A stretch of DNA of 64,000 bases from Aureimonas sp. AU4 (GTDB taxonomy: Bacteria; Pseudomonadota; Alphaproteobacteria; Rhizobiales; Rhizobiaceae). The notes beneath the pieces were generated by a model. It saw only the letters and a list, made by a program, of their open reading frames with translations, made no database searches and had not been told where the DNA came from. Positions 8,383 through 15,847 of this stretch are shown piece by piece (positions within the stretch are counted from its first letter, which is position 1; each line of letters starts with the position of its first letter). Where the stretch lies: NCBI RefSeq assembly GCF_001463765.1, contig NZ_BBWK01000022.1, positions 30,337-94,336 on the forward strand, read 5' to 3'. A program made the translations under genes and the position numbers.

Positions 8383-9993
8383 CTAGGCGACGATCCTTGC
8401 CTTGGTGAGCGGCCAGTTCACGTAGCCGGACTCGACCTTGTATCCGAGGTCGACGGCGGGCGAGCGCACGATCATGAAGCCGTTGGTGGAGACCGGCAGG
8501 ATCACCGCGTCGCCCAACGCCTTCGCCTCGATCCGGCGCACGAGGTCGAGGCGCTTTGCGAGATCGGGCTCGGCGAGAGCGGCCTCCAGCATGTCGTCGA
8601 TGCCGGGGATCGCGGTGCCGTAGCGGCTGAAGTTCGATCCGCCCTTCCCGTCGCTCTTCACGGTGGCCGCCGTGGACAGGTAGTTGACGATGGGCTGGGT
8701 CGGTACGGGCGGCAGCGCTGCGGAGTGCTGCGAGAGCGTGTTGGTGCCGGTGTTCTGGTCGGCGTGGAAGGCCGTATGGTCCTTGATGTTCAGCTGCATG
8801 TCGATGCCGACGCGCTTCAGCTGGTCCTGGATCATGAGCATGATCGCCGAGTAGTCCTCGCGCTGCGAGGTGTCGGCGCGGAAGGCGAAGCCGTTCGGCA
8901 CGCCGGCCTCGGCCATGAGCTGGCGGGCGCGGTCGGGATCGTAGCGGTAGGCCACCTCGGCGGGGATCGTCTCCGCCGTGAAGCCGCCGGGAAAGCTCGG
9001 CGGGTTCAGCCCATAGGTGCGCTGGCTGATCGGCGCGATCGCGGTCGCGATCTCGTCGCGGTCGACGGCATGAAACAGCGCCTGGCGGAGCCTTGGATCG
9101 TCGAAGGGCTTCACGGTCAGGTTGGGGTGGATCGTGAAGAAGCTGCCGGGGCTCACCACGTCGAAGACGAGGTCGGGCTTCTGGGCCCGGATCGAGTCCG
9201 CCCAGCCGGGCGAGCGCACGCCCTCCATCATGTGGACGTCGCCCGACAGGAGGGCGAGCGTGCGCGCCGTGGTGTCGGCGATATAGAGGCACTGGAGGCG
9301 CTCGGTCGCCGGCGGCCCATCGAAATGGTCGGGATTGGCCAGAAGCGTCACGCCCTGTCCCGGATCCTGGTGCACGGTCTCGAGGCTGTAGGGGCCCGTG
9401 CCGATCGGGTCCGTGGCGATGCCCTTCTCGCCCTTCTCCTCTAGCGCGCGACGCGACATGACGGAGGCGTCGTAGTCACTGAGGACGCCGAGCAGGAAGA
9501 GCGGGTCGGGCTGCTTCAGCCGGAACACGACTGCGGCCGGACCGTCCACCGAGACGTCCTCGATGTTCTGGAACTTCGGCCGCACGCCGCCCGAGCGCAC
9601 GGGATCGCGCAGACGGTCGAAGGTGAACTTGACGTCGTCCGACGTCATGATCCCGTAGCCCTTGTGGAAGGACACGCCCTCGCGCAGGCGGATGGTCCAG
9701 GCGCGGGCGTCGGCGGAGCGCTCCCAGGAGGTCGCCAGGCGTGGCACCGGGTCGGAGCCCTCGGGCGGAAAGCGCCAGGGCGAAAGGTCCACGAGCTTGT
9801 CGTGGACGTGGATGATCGCCCAGTTGTCGACGCCCTGGATCGAGGTCTGCGGGTCCATGGTGCGAAGGCCGCGCGCGGCGAACGCGATGCGCAGCGTTCC
9901 CCCCGCGCCTTGCGCCCGCACCGAGGCGGGTGCGAGAGCCAGACCTGCCAGGGCGGCGGTGCCGCCGACGAACGTGCGCCGGTTCATGACCAT
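8383..9993 (-). CDS. Periplasmic solute-binding protein 1 of the Dpp/Opp-type importer (SBP_bac_5 family)
   Basis: This 536-residue family-5 extracellular binding protein carries a twin-arginine leader (NRRTFVGGTAALAGLALAP, cleavage likely after SVRAQG). Family marks include the LATSWERSADARAWTIRLRE block and the FHKGYG/MTSDDVKFTFDRL segment. GGAGGAA lies about 7 bases before the ATG; a second ATG two codons on is also possible. It delivers ligand to the permeases encoded downstream. It is clearly paralogous to the second binding protein at 12035-13627, which shares the LRMxIAARG, FHKGYG, YIADTTARTLALLSGD and SRYGTAIPGIDDMLEAAL-type blocks, so one transporter seems to serve two receptors. Ligand unknown. 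Confidence 0.95.
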   Translation of the reverse strand: MVMNRRTFVGGTAALAGLALAPASVRAQGAGGTLRIAFAARGLRTMDPQTSIQGVDNWAIIHVHDKLVDLSPWRFPPEGSDPVPRLATSWERSADARAWTIRLREGVSFHKGYGIMTSDDVKFTFDRLRDPVRSGGVRPKFQNIEDVSVDGPAAVVFRLKQPDPLFLLGVLSDYDASVMSRRALEEKGEKGIATDPIGTGPYSLETVHQDPGQGVTLLANPDHFDGPPATERLQCLYIADTTARTLALLSGDVHMMEGVRSPGWADSIRAQKPDLVFDVVSPGSFFTIHPNLTVKPFDDPRLRQALFHAVDRDEIATAIAPISQRTYGLNPPSFPGGFTAETIPAEVAYRYDPDRARQLMAEAGVPNGFAFRADTSQREDYSAIMLMIQDQLKRVGIDMQLNIKDHTAFHADQNTGTNTLSQHSAALPPVPTQPIVNYLSTAATVKSDGKGGSNFSRYGTAIPGIDDMLEAALAEPDLAKRLDLVRRIEAKALGDAVILPVSTNGFMIVRSPAVDLGYKVESGYVNWPLTKARIVA

Positions 9994-10015
9994 GGGCTGT
10001 TCCTCCTCGTCGTCC

Positions 10016-10031
10016 GGCCGCCCGTGCGGCC
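10016..10031. repeat. Small inverted repeat between the lyase gene and solute-binding protein 1
   Basis: GGCCGC and GCGGCC flank CCGT, giving a perfect 6-bp stem with a 4-base loop in the 75-base gap before the solute-binding protein 1 gene. There is no following T run. It could modulate mRNA processing or translation initiation, or it may be chance in GC-rich DNA. Confidence 0.3.
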
Positions 10032-10068
10032 CATTCGTTCTGGCGGGCGTTCGCGCGCCCGGTCGGTC

Positions 10069-11052
10069 TCAGGCGCCGGCGAAGCCGTGCCGGTGCAGGA
10101 TCTGCTGCGCCACGGCGAGGACGTCCGGCGGCAGGCTCCGCCCGTCGTGAAGGCGCGCCGCGCCCCGCTCCCCGAACCGCGCGTGGAGAAGCGCCTTGTT
10201 GGCATTCGTGAAGGGGTTGCCGAACGGGAGCATGGCGACGAGTGCGAAGGCGTCGCCGACCGCGGCGGCGACCCGTCCGGACAGCGCTGTGGCCTCCTCC
10301 AGGCGGCCCGCCTCGAGGTCGGCGAGGACGGCGTGCAGCTCGGCCGGGAAGACGTTGGCGCTCGACAGGAGGAAGCCGCGATAAGGACCACCGCCCTCAA
10401 AGCTCCACGGCACGACGTCGCCCTCCGCGCCGCGCAGAAGCACGAGACGCTCTGGCGTGCCGCCGAGCGCCAGCGCGTCCTCTCCGCTGCTGTCCTTCAG
10501 GCCCGCGAGATTGGGAAAGCGCTCGCTGAGACGCCGCAGAAGCGAGGCCGGGATGGTGCTGCCGGTGACCTGGGGCAGCTGGTAGAGAAACACCGGCCGG
10601 CCGGTCTCGAGCACCGGTCGGAAGGCCGCCTCCAGCGCCGCCTCGTCCATCGGTTCGGCGGCGAGCGGCGCGGCGAGCGTGAAGCCGAAAATGTCGCTCC
10701 CCTCGTCCGCGAGATCGGCGGCGGCCCGGGCAAACGACGCGATCTCGCCCGCGCTCGGCCGCAGGAGCCCGACGAGAACGCGGATGCCGCGCGCCGGCGC
10801 CGCCTTCAGCGCGAGGCGCAGGACATCGAGCGATTCCCGCTCGCTCATCTGCCATCCCTCGCCCGTCGATCCGGGCACGAGGATGCCGCCGACATGGGGC
10901 GCGAGCCGATCGAGGTGGCGCGCAAAGGCTTCCTTGTCGAGCGAGCCGTCCTCGGTGTAGAAGGTTAGCGCCGGGCACCACAGACGATGGCGCCCGCCGG
11001 CGGCGAAGAAGTCGGCGACCGCGTCGCCGGTCACGGATCCGGGCGCGTTCAC
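10069..11052 (-). CDS. Dihydrodipicolinate synthase/N-acetylneuraminate lyase-family aldolase or dehydratase
   Basis: The 327 residues form a class I (Schiff-base) TIM barrel of the DapA/NanA superfamily. The family signature GSTGEGW sits near residue 60, and the Schiff-base lysine lies in LAGLKDSSGED near residue 165. YQLPQVTGSTIP is the mid-barrel tyrosine region. Members cleave or dehydrate 2-keto sugar acids such as 2-keto-3-deoxygluconate or 5-keto-4-deoxyglucarate. Here it would follow the enolase-superfamily dehydratase of the same operon, a classic acid-sugar pair. The start is a GTG overlapping the TGA of the upstream reductase gene by four bases. Exact substrate cannot be read from the sequence. 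Confidence 0.85.
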   Translation of the reverse strand: MNAPGSVTGDAVADFFAAGGRHRLWCPALTFYTEDGSLDKEAFARHLDRLAPHVGGILVPGSTGEGWQMSERESLDVLRLALKAAPARGIRVLVGLLRPSAGEIASFARAAADLADEGSDIFGFTLAAPLAAEPMDEAALEAAFRPVLETGRPVFLYQLPQVTGSTIPASLLRRLSERFPNLAGLKDSSGEDALALGGTPERLVLLRGAEGDVVPWSFEGGGPYRGFLLSSANVFPAELHAVLADLEAGRLEEATALSGRVAAAVGDAFALVAMLPFGNPFTNANKALLHARFGERGAARLHDGRSLPPDVLAVAQQILHRHGFAGA

Positions 11053-12035
11053 GGGCGCACCAGAACACGGCCGCGCGTTTCGCCGCGCAGGATGCGAGCC
11101 GCCGCCTCCGGGACCACATCGAGGCCGATCTCGCTGACCAGGGGTTCGAGGCGCCCGGCGTCGAAGGCGCTGGCGATGCGCTGCCAGGAGGCGACGCGTC
11201 GCTCGTAAGGGTGGGTCACGCTGTCGATGCCCGCGAGCGTGACGCCGCGCAGGAGAAAGGGCAGGACGCTTCCCTCGAAGCCGATGCCCGACGCGTTGCC
11301 GACCGCCGCCACCGCGCCGCCGGGGCTGAGCTGGCGGAGGAGGCGGCCCAGCGTTTCGCCGCCGACATTATCGATGGCGCCCGCCCAGCGTGCGGCTTCC
11401 AGGGGCTTGGGCGGCTCGCCGGTGATCTCGTCGCGTCCCGCGACGCGCGATGCGCCGAGGCGCAGAAGGTCGTCCGCGCCGTCGGTCCGCCCCGTCACCG
11501 CGACCGCCCGGAAGCCGGCCGCGGCGAGAAGCAGAAGCGCGAGCGAGCCGACGCCGCCCGAGGCGCCGGTCACCGCGATCTCGCCGCTGTCCGGCTGGAC
11601 GCCCAGCGCTTCCAGCCTCTCCACCGCCATCGCCGCGGCGAGCCCGGCCGTGCCGAAGATCATGGCCTGACGGGTCGAGAGGCCCTCGGGCAGCGGTACG
11701 AGCCAGTCGGCCCGCACCCGCGCCCGCTCGGCAAAGCCGCCCCAATGCGTTTCACCGACGCGCCATCCCGTCAGGACGACGCGGTCGCCCACGTGGTAGC
11801 GCGGGTCGGCGCTGTCCGTGACGATGCCGGCAAAGTCGATGCCGCCGACATGTGGGAAGGCGCGCACCAGCCGACCCTTGTCCAGGACGCAGAGCCCGTC
11901 CTTGTAGTTGAGGCCGGACCATTCCACGGCGACCGTGACATCGCCGGCGGGCAGCCGGTCCTCGTCGAGCGTCTGGACCGAGGACCGGACGGCGCCATCG
12001 GCCGGCTTCTCGGTGAGGAGCGCGCGAAACGCCAT
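11049..12035 (-). CDS. YhdH/AcuI-type NADPH-dependent quinone/acrylyl-CoA reductase (MDR superfamily)
   Basis: The 328-residue zinc-independent medium-chain reductase opens MAFRALLTEKPADG. It has the family block NYKDGLCVLDKGRLVRAFP, GIDFAGIV, HWGGFAERARV, and the nucleotide-binding TGASGGVGSLALLLL near residue 155. AcuI/YhdH proteins reduce acryloyl-CoA or small enones using NADPH. The ATG overlaps the TGA of the upstream binding-protein gene by one base, and its own TGA overlaps the GTG of the lyase gene, so the three genes are tightly coupled. The frame stays open further upstream, but that part is antisense to the binding-protein gene and is not coding. With the CoA-transferase and hydratase of the cluster, a role on an unsaturated acyl-CoA is possible. 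Confidence 0.88.
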   Translation of the reverse strand: MAFRALLTEKPADGAVRSSVQTLDEDRLPAGDVTVAVEWSGLNYKDGLCVLDKGRLVRAFPHVGGIDFAGIVTDSADPRYHVGDRVVLTGWRVGETHWGGFAERARVRADWLVPLPEGLSTRQAMIFGTAGLAAAMAVERLEALGVQPDSGEIAVTGASGGVGSLALLLLAAAGFRAVAVTGRTDGADDLLRLGASRVAGRDEITGEPPKPLEAARWAGAIDNVGGETLGRLLRQLSPGGAVAAVGNASGIGFEGSVLPFLLRGVTLAGIDSVTHPYERRVASWQRIASAFDAGRLEPLVSEIGLDVVPEAAARILRGETRGRVLVRP

Positions 12036-13627
12036 CAGGCCGACTTCGTGGCGCGGTGGAAGCGCCAGCGGGCATAGCCGCTCTTCACGGGGTAGCCGAG
12101 ATCGACGCGGCCGGAACGGGCCGTGGTGAAGGAAAGGGTCGAGAGGCCGATCAGCGGCAGGTCGCGCAGAACCTGCAGCTCGATCTGCGAGCAGGCCTTC
12201 ACGTAGTCGTCGTAGGTCGTGCTGTTGAGCGCCTGCTCCAGCAGGCCGTCGATGCCGGGCATGGCGGTGCCGTAGTGGCTGTAGTTGCCCCCGCCCGAGC
12301 CGTCGCCCTTGACCTCGGACTGCGAGGACAGCTGCTGGAAGTAGATCTGCGTCGGGATCGGCGGGTAGCTGGAGGAGTGCATCGCCAGCGTGTTTTTGTC
12401 GGACCGGTTGTCGGCATGATAGGCCGTGTGGTCCATCATCCTGAGGTCCATGTTGAAGCCGGCGAGGCGCAGCTGTTCCTGCACGATCAGCATGGTGGAG
12501 GCGTAATCCTCGCGCTGGCTGCACAGCGAGGAGAAGCTGATGCCGTCGGGGAAGCCGGCTTCGGCCAGCAGCGCGCGGGCCCGCTCGGGATCGTGGGGAT
12601 AGCGCAGCTCCTCGGGCAGCTGATCCGTGGTGAAGCCGGCCGGAAAGTTCGCGGGCTGCAGGCCGGCGAGGACGCCGCCCATGGGCGCCAGCGCCTGCGA
12701 GACCGCCTCGCGGTCGATCGCGTGCATCAGGGCCTGGCGCACCTTGAGCTGGTCGAAGGGGGGACGCGTCAGGTTGACGTGGAGCGTGTTGAACGAGCCC
12801 GGCACCGTCATGTCGAAGACGAGCGTCGGGTCGCGCCCCTTCATGGAATCGACCCAGCCCGGCGCGCGCACGGCCTCCATGATGTCGATGTTGCCGGCGA
12901 GCAGCGCCAACGTGCGCGCCGTCGTGTCGGCGATATAGACGTTCTCGATGTTGCCGATCTTGGCCTTCTCGCCCCAGTAGCCCTCATGTCGCTTCAGCTT
13001 CGTGCCGCTCTCGCTGGCGAAGCTTACGAGCTCGTAGGGTCCTGTTCCCACAGCATCGGTCGCGAAACGCTCCCCCATCTCCTCGGCGGCCTTGCGCGAG
13101 ACGATCGAGGTGTTGTTGTTGAAGGCGCTGGTGCCGAGAAACAGCGGGTCCGGCTTCTTGAGCGTCATCGTGACCTCGAGCGGTCCGTTCGCCACGACGT
13201 CCTCGATGTTGGACAGGATCGTCCGGTTGGTGCCCTCGTTCATCGCGCGCTTGAAGGAATAGACGACGTCGTCCGACGTCATCTCGCCGTAGCCTTTGTG
13301 GAACTGGACGCCCGGACGGAGCTGGAAGGTCCAGCCGCGCGCATCGGGCGTCGAGGTCCAGGACGTCGCGAGCGTCGGCTTGTACTGGTCCGGCGTCACG
13401 GCGAAGTCGCCGTCCTCGGGCCGCACGAGCTGCTCGTACATCTGCTCGGTGGCCCAGTTGTCGGACCCTTGCGTGGTGAGGTTCGGATCGCTGTGGCGGG
13501 GACCGCGCGCCGCGATGCCCATGCGCAGCGTGTCGGTGTCGGCCTGGGCACGGGCGGGAAGGCCCATCGCGGCCAGGGCGCCGGCCGCGCCGGCGAGTTG
13601 AAGGGCCTGCCTGCGTGTGATCGTCAT
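12035..13627 (-). CDS. Periplasmic solute-binding protein 2 of the Dpp/Opp-type importer (SBP_bac_5 family)
   Basis: This 530-residue binding protein has a twin-arginine-type leader, MTITRRQALQLAGAAGALAA, ending near LPARAQA. It is homologous to the binding protein at 8383-9993 along its full length: LRMGIAARG, FHKGYGEMTSDDVVYSFKR, DPLFLGTS, YIADTTARTLALLAGNID and SHYGTAMPGIDGLLEQAL. The frame extends well beyond the chosen ATG, but the upstream residues are an antisense shadow of the dehydratase gene. No strong ribosome-binding site is visible. It lies between the dehydratase and the reductase, so the second receptor is embedded among catabolic enzymes and may recognise a related pathway compound. 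Confidence 0.93.
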   Translation of the reverse strand: MTITRRQALQLAGAAGALAAMGLPARAQADTDTLRMGIAARGPRHSDPNLTTQGSDNWATEQMYEQLVRPEDGDFAVTPDQYKPTLATSWTSTPDARGWTFQLRPGVQFHKGYGEMTSDDVVYSFKRAMNEGTNRTILSNIEDVVANGPLEVTMTLKKPDPLFLGTSAFNNNTSIVSRKAAEEMGERFATDAVGTGPYELVSFASESGTKLKRHEGYWGEKAKIGNIENVYIADTTARTLALLAGNIDIMEAVRAPGWVDSMKGRDPTLVFDMTVPGSFNTLHVNLTRPPFDQLKVRQALMHAIDREAVSQALAPMGGVLAGLQPANFPAGFTTDQLPEELRYPHDPERARALLAEAGFPDGISFSSLCSQREDYASTMLIVQEQLRLAGFNMDLRMMDHTAYHADNRSDKNTLAMHSSSYPPIPTQIYFQQLSSQSEVKGDGSGGGNYSHYGTAMPGIDGLLEQALNSTTYDDYVKACSQIELQVLRDLPLIGLSTLSFTTARSGRVDLGYPVKSGYARWRFHRATKSA

Positions 13628-13665
13628 CGTGGCCACCGTCTGCGAGGTTTCGGTTGGAGGGGTCT

Positions 13666-14772
13666 TCAGCGGCGCGCGCGCAGCACGGACTCGTCGACCG
13701 CAAGGCCGAGCCCCGGTCCGTCGGGCACGCGGAAGCGTCCGTTCTCGGGCTTGGGCAGGTCGGGAAAGGCCGCGTCCATGCGTCCCGAGGGATCGGCGTA
13801 CTCGGCCGGCTTCGTCAGGTGCATCAGGGTCGCCAGAACGTGGAGGTTGGCGACGTGGGCGATGGTCGGCTGGGTCTGGTGCGGCACCAGCTCGACGCCG
13901 TGCGCGTGGCAGATCGCGGCGCAGCGCATGAGGCCGGTGATGCCGCCCATCTTCACGATGTCGGGCTGCACCATGCGCACGCCGGCCCGGATGATGTCGA
14001 CGAGCGCTTGCGTCGTGTAGGTCTGCTCGGCGGCCGAGACCGTGATGTCGAGCCGCTGCGCGACCTCGCCCATGCCCCGCACGTCGTAGTGCTGGACCGG
14101 CTCCTCGAACCAGACGTAACCGAGCTCTTCCAGGGCGCGACCGACCCGGATCGCGCCGCCCACCGAGTAGCCGTTGTTGGCGTCGAAGGCGAGCGGATAG
14201 CCCTCGCCCACGAGCTGTCGCACGGCGCGGGCCTTGGCGATGTCGCCGGGAATGTCGGCGTCCTGCCGCGTCCGGTCGCCATCCCAGCGGATCTTGATGG
14301 CGGACGGCATTTCCTTGCGCCAGCGCGCCTCCACGACACGCACCGTCTCGTCGAGCGTGCGCGCGGCATGCCCACCGATCGAGGCGTAGAACGGCAGCTC
14401 CGTACGCCACGCGCCGCCCAGCAGGCGGTGCACCGGCAGGCCGAGCGTCTTGCCCTTGATGTCCCAGAGCGCGATGTCGACCGCCGCCAGCGCCCCGGTG
14501 AGCGCACCCTCGGGACCGAGCTTGATGTTGCGGTGAAGAAGCTCGTCGTGGAGCACGGCCTCCTCGAAGGCATCGCGCCCGACAAGGGCGGGAGCGAGAT
14601 CCCGCTCCACGATGCCGAGCGAATGAAGTCCGCCCTGCATCGGCGAGGCCTCGCCCCAGCCGACGGTCCCGTCCTCGGTCTCGATCCGCACGAAGGCGCT
14701 TCGGCGGCCCGGCGCGTCGCCGGGCGCCCAGGCGACCTGCATCGCCTCGACGGACCGGATGCGGGCGCTCAA
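13666..14772 (-). CDS. Enolase-superfamily (mandelate racemase/muconate-lactonising) dehydratase
   Basis: The 368-residue protein has the enolase-superfamily N-terminal capping domain (RIRSVEAMQVAW, TVGWGEASPM) and a barrel. The catalytic pattern comprises a lysine in SAIKIRWDGD, metal ligands in LAFDANNGY, YVWFEEPVQHYD and VSAAEQTYT, VQPDIVKMGG, and the terminal ELVPHQTQP histidine. Such enzymes abstract the alpha-proton of sugar acids, usually dehydrating aldonates or aldarates to 2-keto-3-deoxy acids. I chose the TTG at 14772 because GGAGA lies about 6 bases before it and the first beta-strand begins right there; an ATG at 14967 lies in the frame but would add a poor-quality extension across the operator. 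It is the first gene after the 14945 operator. Substrate not assignable. Confidence 0.9.
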   Translation of the reverse strand: MSARIRSVEAMQVAWAPGDAPGRRSAFVRIETEDGTVGWGEASPMQGGLHSLGIVERDLAPALVGRDAFEEAVLHDELLHRNIKLGPEGALTGALAAVDIALWDIKGKTLGLPVHRLLGGAWRTELPFYASIGGHAARTLDETVRVVEARWRKEMPSAIKIRWDGDRTRQDADIPGDIAKARAVRQLVGEGYPLAFDANNGYSVGGAIRVGRALEELGYVWFEEPVQHYDVRGMGEVAQRLDITVSAAEQTYTTQALVDIIRAGVRMVQPDIVKMGGITGLMRCAAICHAHGVELVPHQTQPTIAHVANLHVLATLMHLTKPAEYADPSGRMDAAFPDLPKPENGRFRVPDGPGLGLAVDESVLRARR

Positions 14773-14944
14773 CGCCGGTCTCCGGCGAGGAATCGTGCCG
14801 ATAGGACGGGGCGGTCGCGGCGGCGCCAGGACGGACGCCGATCCGCGCTCGAGAACCTGCTCAAGGCGAAAACTCCCAGATCGCGTCGCGTGGCGGTCTT
14901 GACGACCAGCTTCTGCGCGACTGACAAATACCAGCTTAGATGAT

Positions 14945-14960
14945 TTGCATCCGCATGCAA
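14945..14960. promoter_or_regulatory. Candidate LacI-family operator (copy 1)
   Basis: TTGCATCCGCATGCAA is a 16-bp inverted repeat with one mismatched pair. It sits 173 bases before the TTG start of the dehydratase gene, in the 234-base gap after the hydratase gene. It differs by one base from the perfect palindrome at 18344-18359. The even-length, CG-centred form is typical of LacI/GalR operators, and the only LacI-type gene in the window is adjacent to the second copy. Confidence 0.75.
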
Positions 14961-15006
14961 CCGCCATTCACCTCGCCGGGAATTTTACCTCGGCGACGGC
15001 CAACGG

Positions 15007-15843
15007 TTAGCTGCCAGCGGAGGCGTAGATCTGCACCCGGCGGTAGCGCGCCGCCGGCACGCCGTCGGCCAGCAGCGTCTCGTCGGTTTCGATGTAGTGC
15101 CGCCCGCGCCGCTCGAAGTCGGCGCTGATGCGCCCGGCCGTCGCGATGCGTGCGCCCGGGCGTACAGCAGTGAAGTGTCGGGCCTCGACCTCCACCAGGA
15201 CGGCCGGGGCGGGAAAGCGGAAGGACTCGTTCGCGTCGAACATGGCGAGCCGCATCAGGCAGCCGGGGTGGACGAAGCCCTCCCGCCGGAACAGGGGGTG
15301 GTGCTCGTCGAAGACCGCGAGCGATTCCAGGACGTCGTCCCCGGTCAGCACCGCGTCGCGCGAGCCGATCGGGGCACCGATCGGCAGCTGGCCGGTTTCG
15401 ACGGATGGTCGGGGCTCGGGCAAGGGCCGCACCGCGGGACGGTCGGCCGGGACCGCGCCCTCCTCCGGTGGTCCGACCCAGCCCGCGGCGACCTCCTCGC
15501 CCGCCGCGTCGCGTAGCGAGATCGCCGCCCGCACGCCGTCCGCCCCCCGCTCGAGCGGCCCGGCCGCAAGGTCCAGGACGTCGTTCTTGTAGACGGGTCG
15601 GCGAAAGCGGGCGCCCATGCGTCCCGCGCGCAGCCAGGGCTCGCCCCAAGCCTCCACGGCAACGCGCGCCATGTGCCCGTAGACGAAGGCGCCCGGCACC
15701 AGCGCGGCGCGAAAGCCCATGCGCCGCGCGACCTCGTCGTCATGGACCGAGCCGCGATAGCGCGGCCGATCATCGAGACGGATCGGCAATCGGCGGTGCG
15801 AGGGAAAGAGCGTGTCTGCCGGCGGCAATGGTGTCGCGTGCAT
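15007..15843 (-). CDS. MaoC-like (double hotdog) acyl-CoA hydratase
   Basis: The 278-residue protein contains two hotdog segments. The first holds RGSVHDDEVARRMGFRAAL and VPGAFVYGHMARVAVEAWG, resembling the dehydratase entry loop and central helix. The second holds FDEHHPLFRREGFVHPGCLM and NESFRFPAPAVLVEVE. MaoC-type hydratases add or remove water on enoyl-CoA or unsaturated dicarboxylyl-CoA thioesters. It lies four bases downstream of the CoA-transferase gene, so the two probably work in sequence: CoA activation of an acid, then hydration or dehydration. The usual (R)-hydratase D-x(4)-H motif is not obvious, so the substrate may be unusual. Confidence 0.7.
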   Translation of the reverse strand: MHATPLPPADTLFPSHRRLPIRLDDRPRYRGSVHDDEVARRMGFRAALVPGAFVYGHMARVAVEAWGEPWLRAGRMGARFRRPVYKNDVLDLAAGPLERGADGVRAAISLRDAAGEEVAAGWVGPPEEGAVPADRPAVRPLPEPRPSVETGQLPIGAPIGSRDAVLTGDDVLESLAVFDEHHPLFRREGFVHPGCLMRLAMFDANESFRFPAPAVLVEVEARHFTAVRPGARIATAGRISADFERRGRHYIETDETLLADGVPAARYRRVQIYASAGS

Positions 15844-15847
15844 ATCC

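Noticed and set aside
5824..9444. Plus-strand open frame of 1206 codons
   Set aside because: Antisense to the glycosidase-like and binding-protein genes; no domains, Arg/Ala/Val-rich composition.
12056..14020. Plus-strand 654-codon frame
   Set aside because: Antisense to binding protein 2 and the dehydratase; no recognisable motif.
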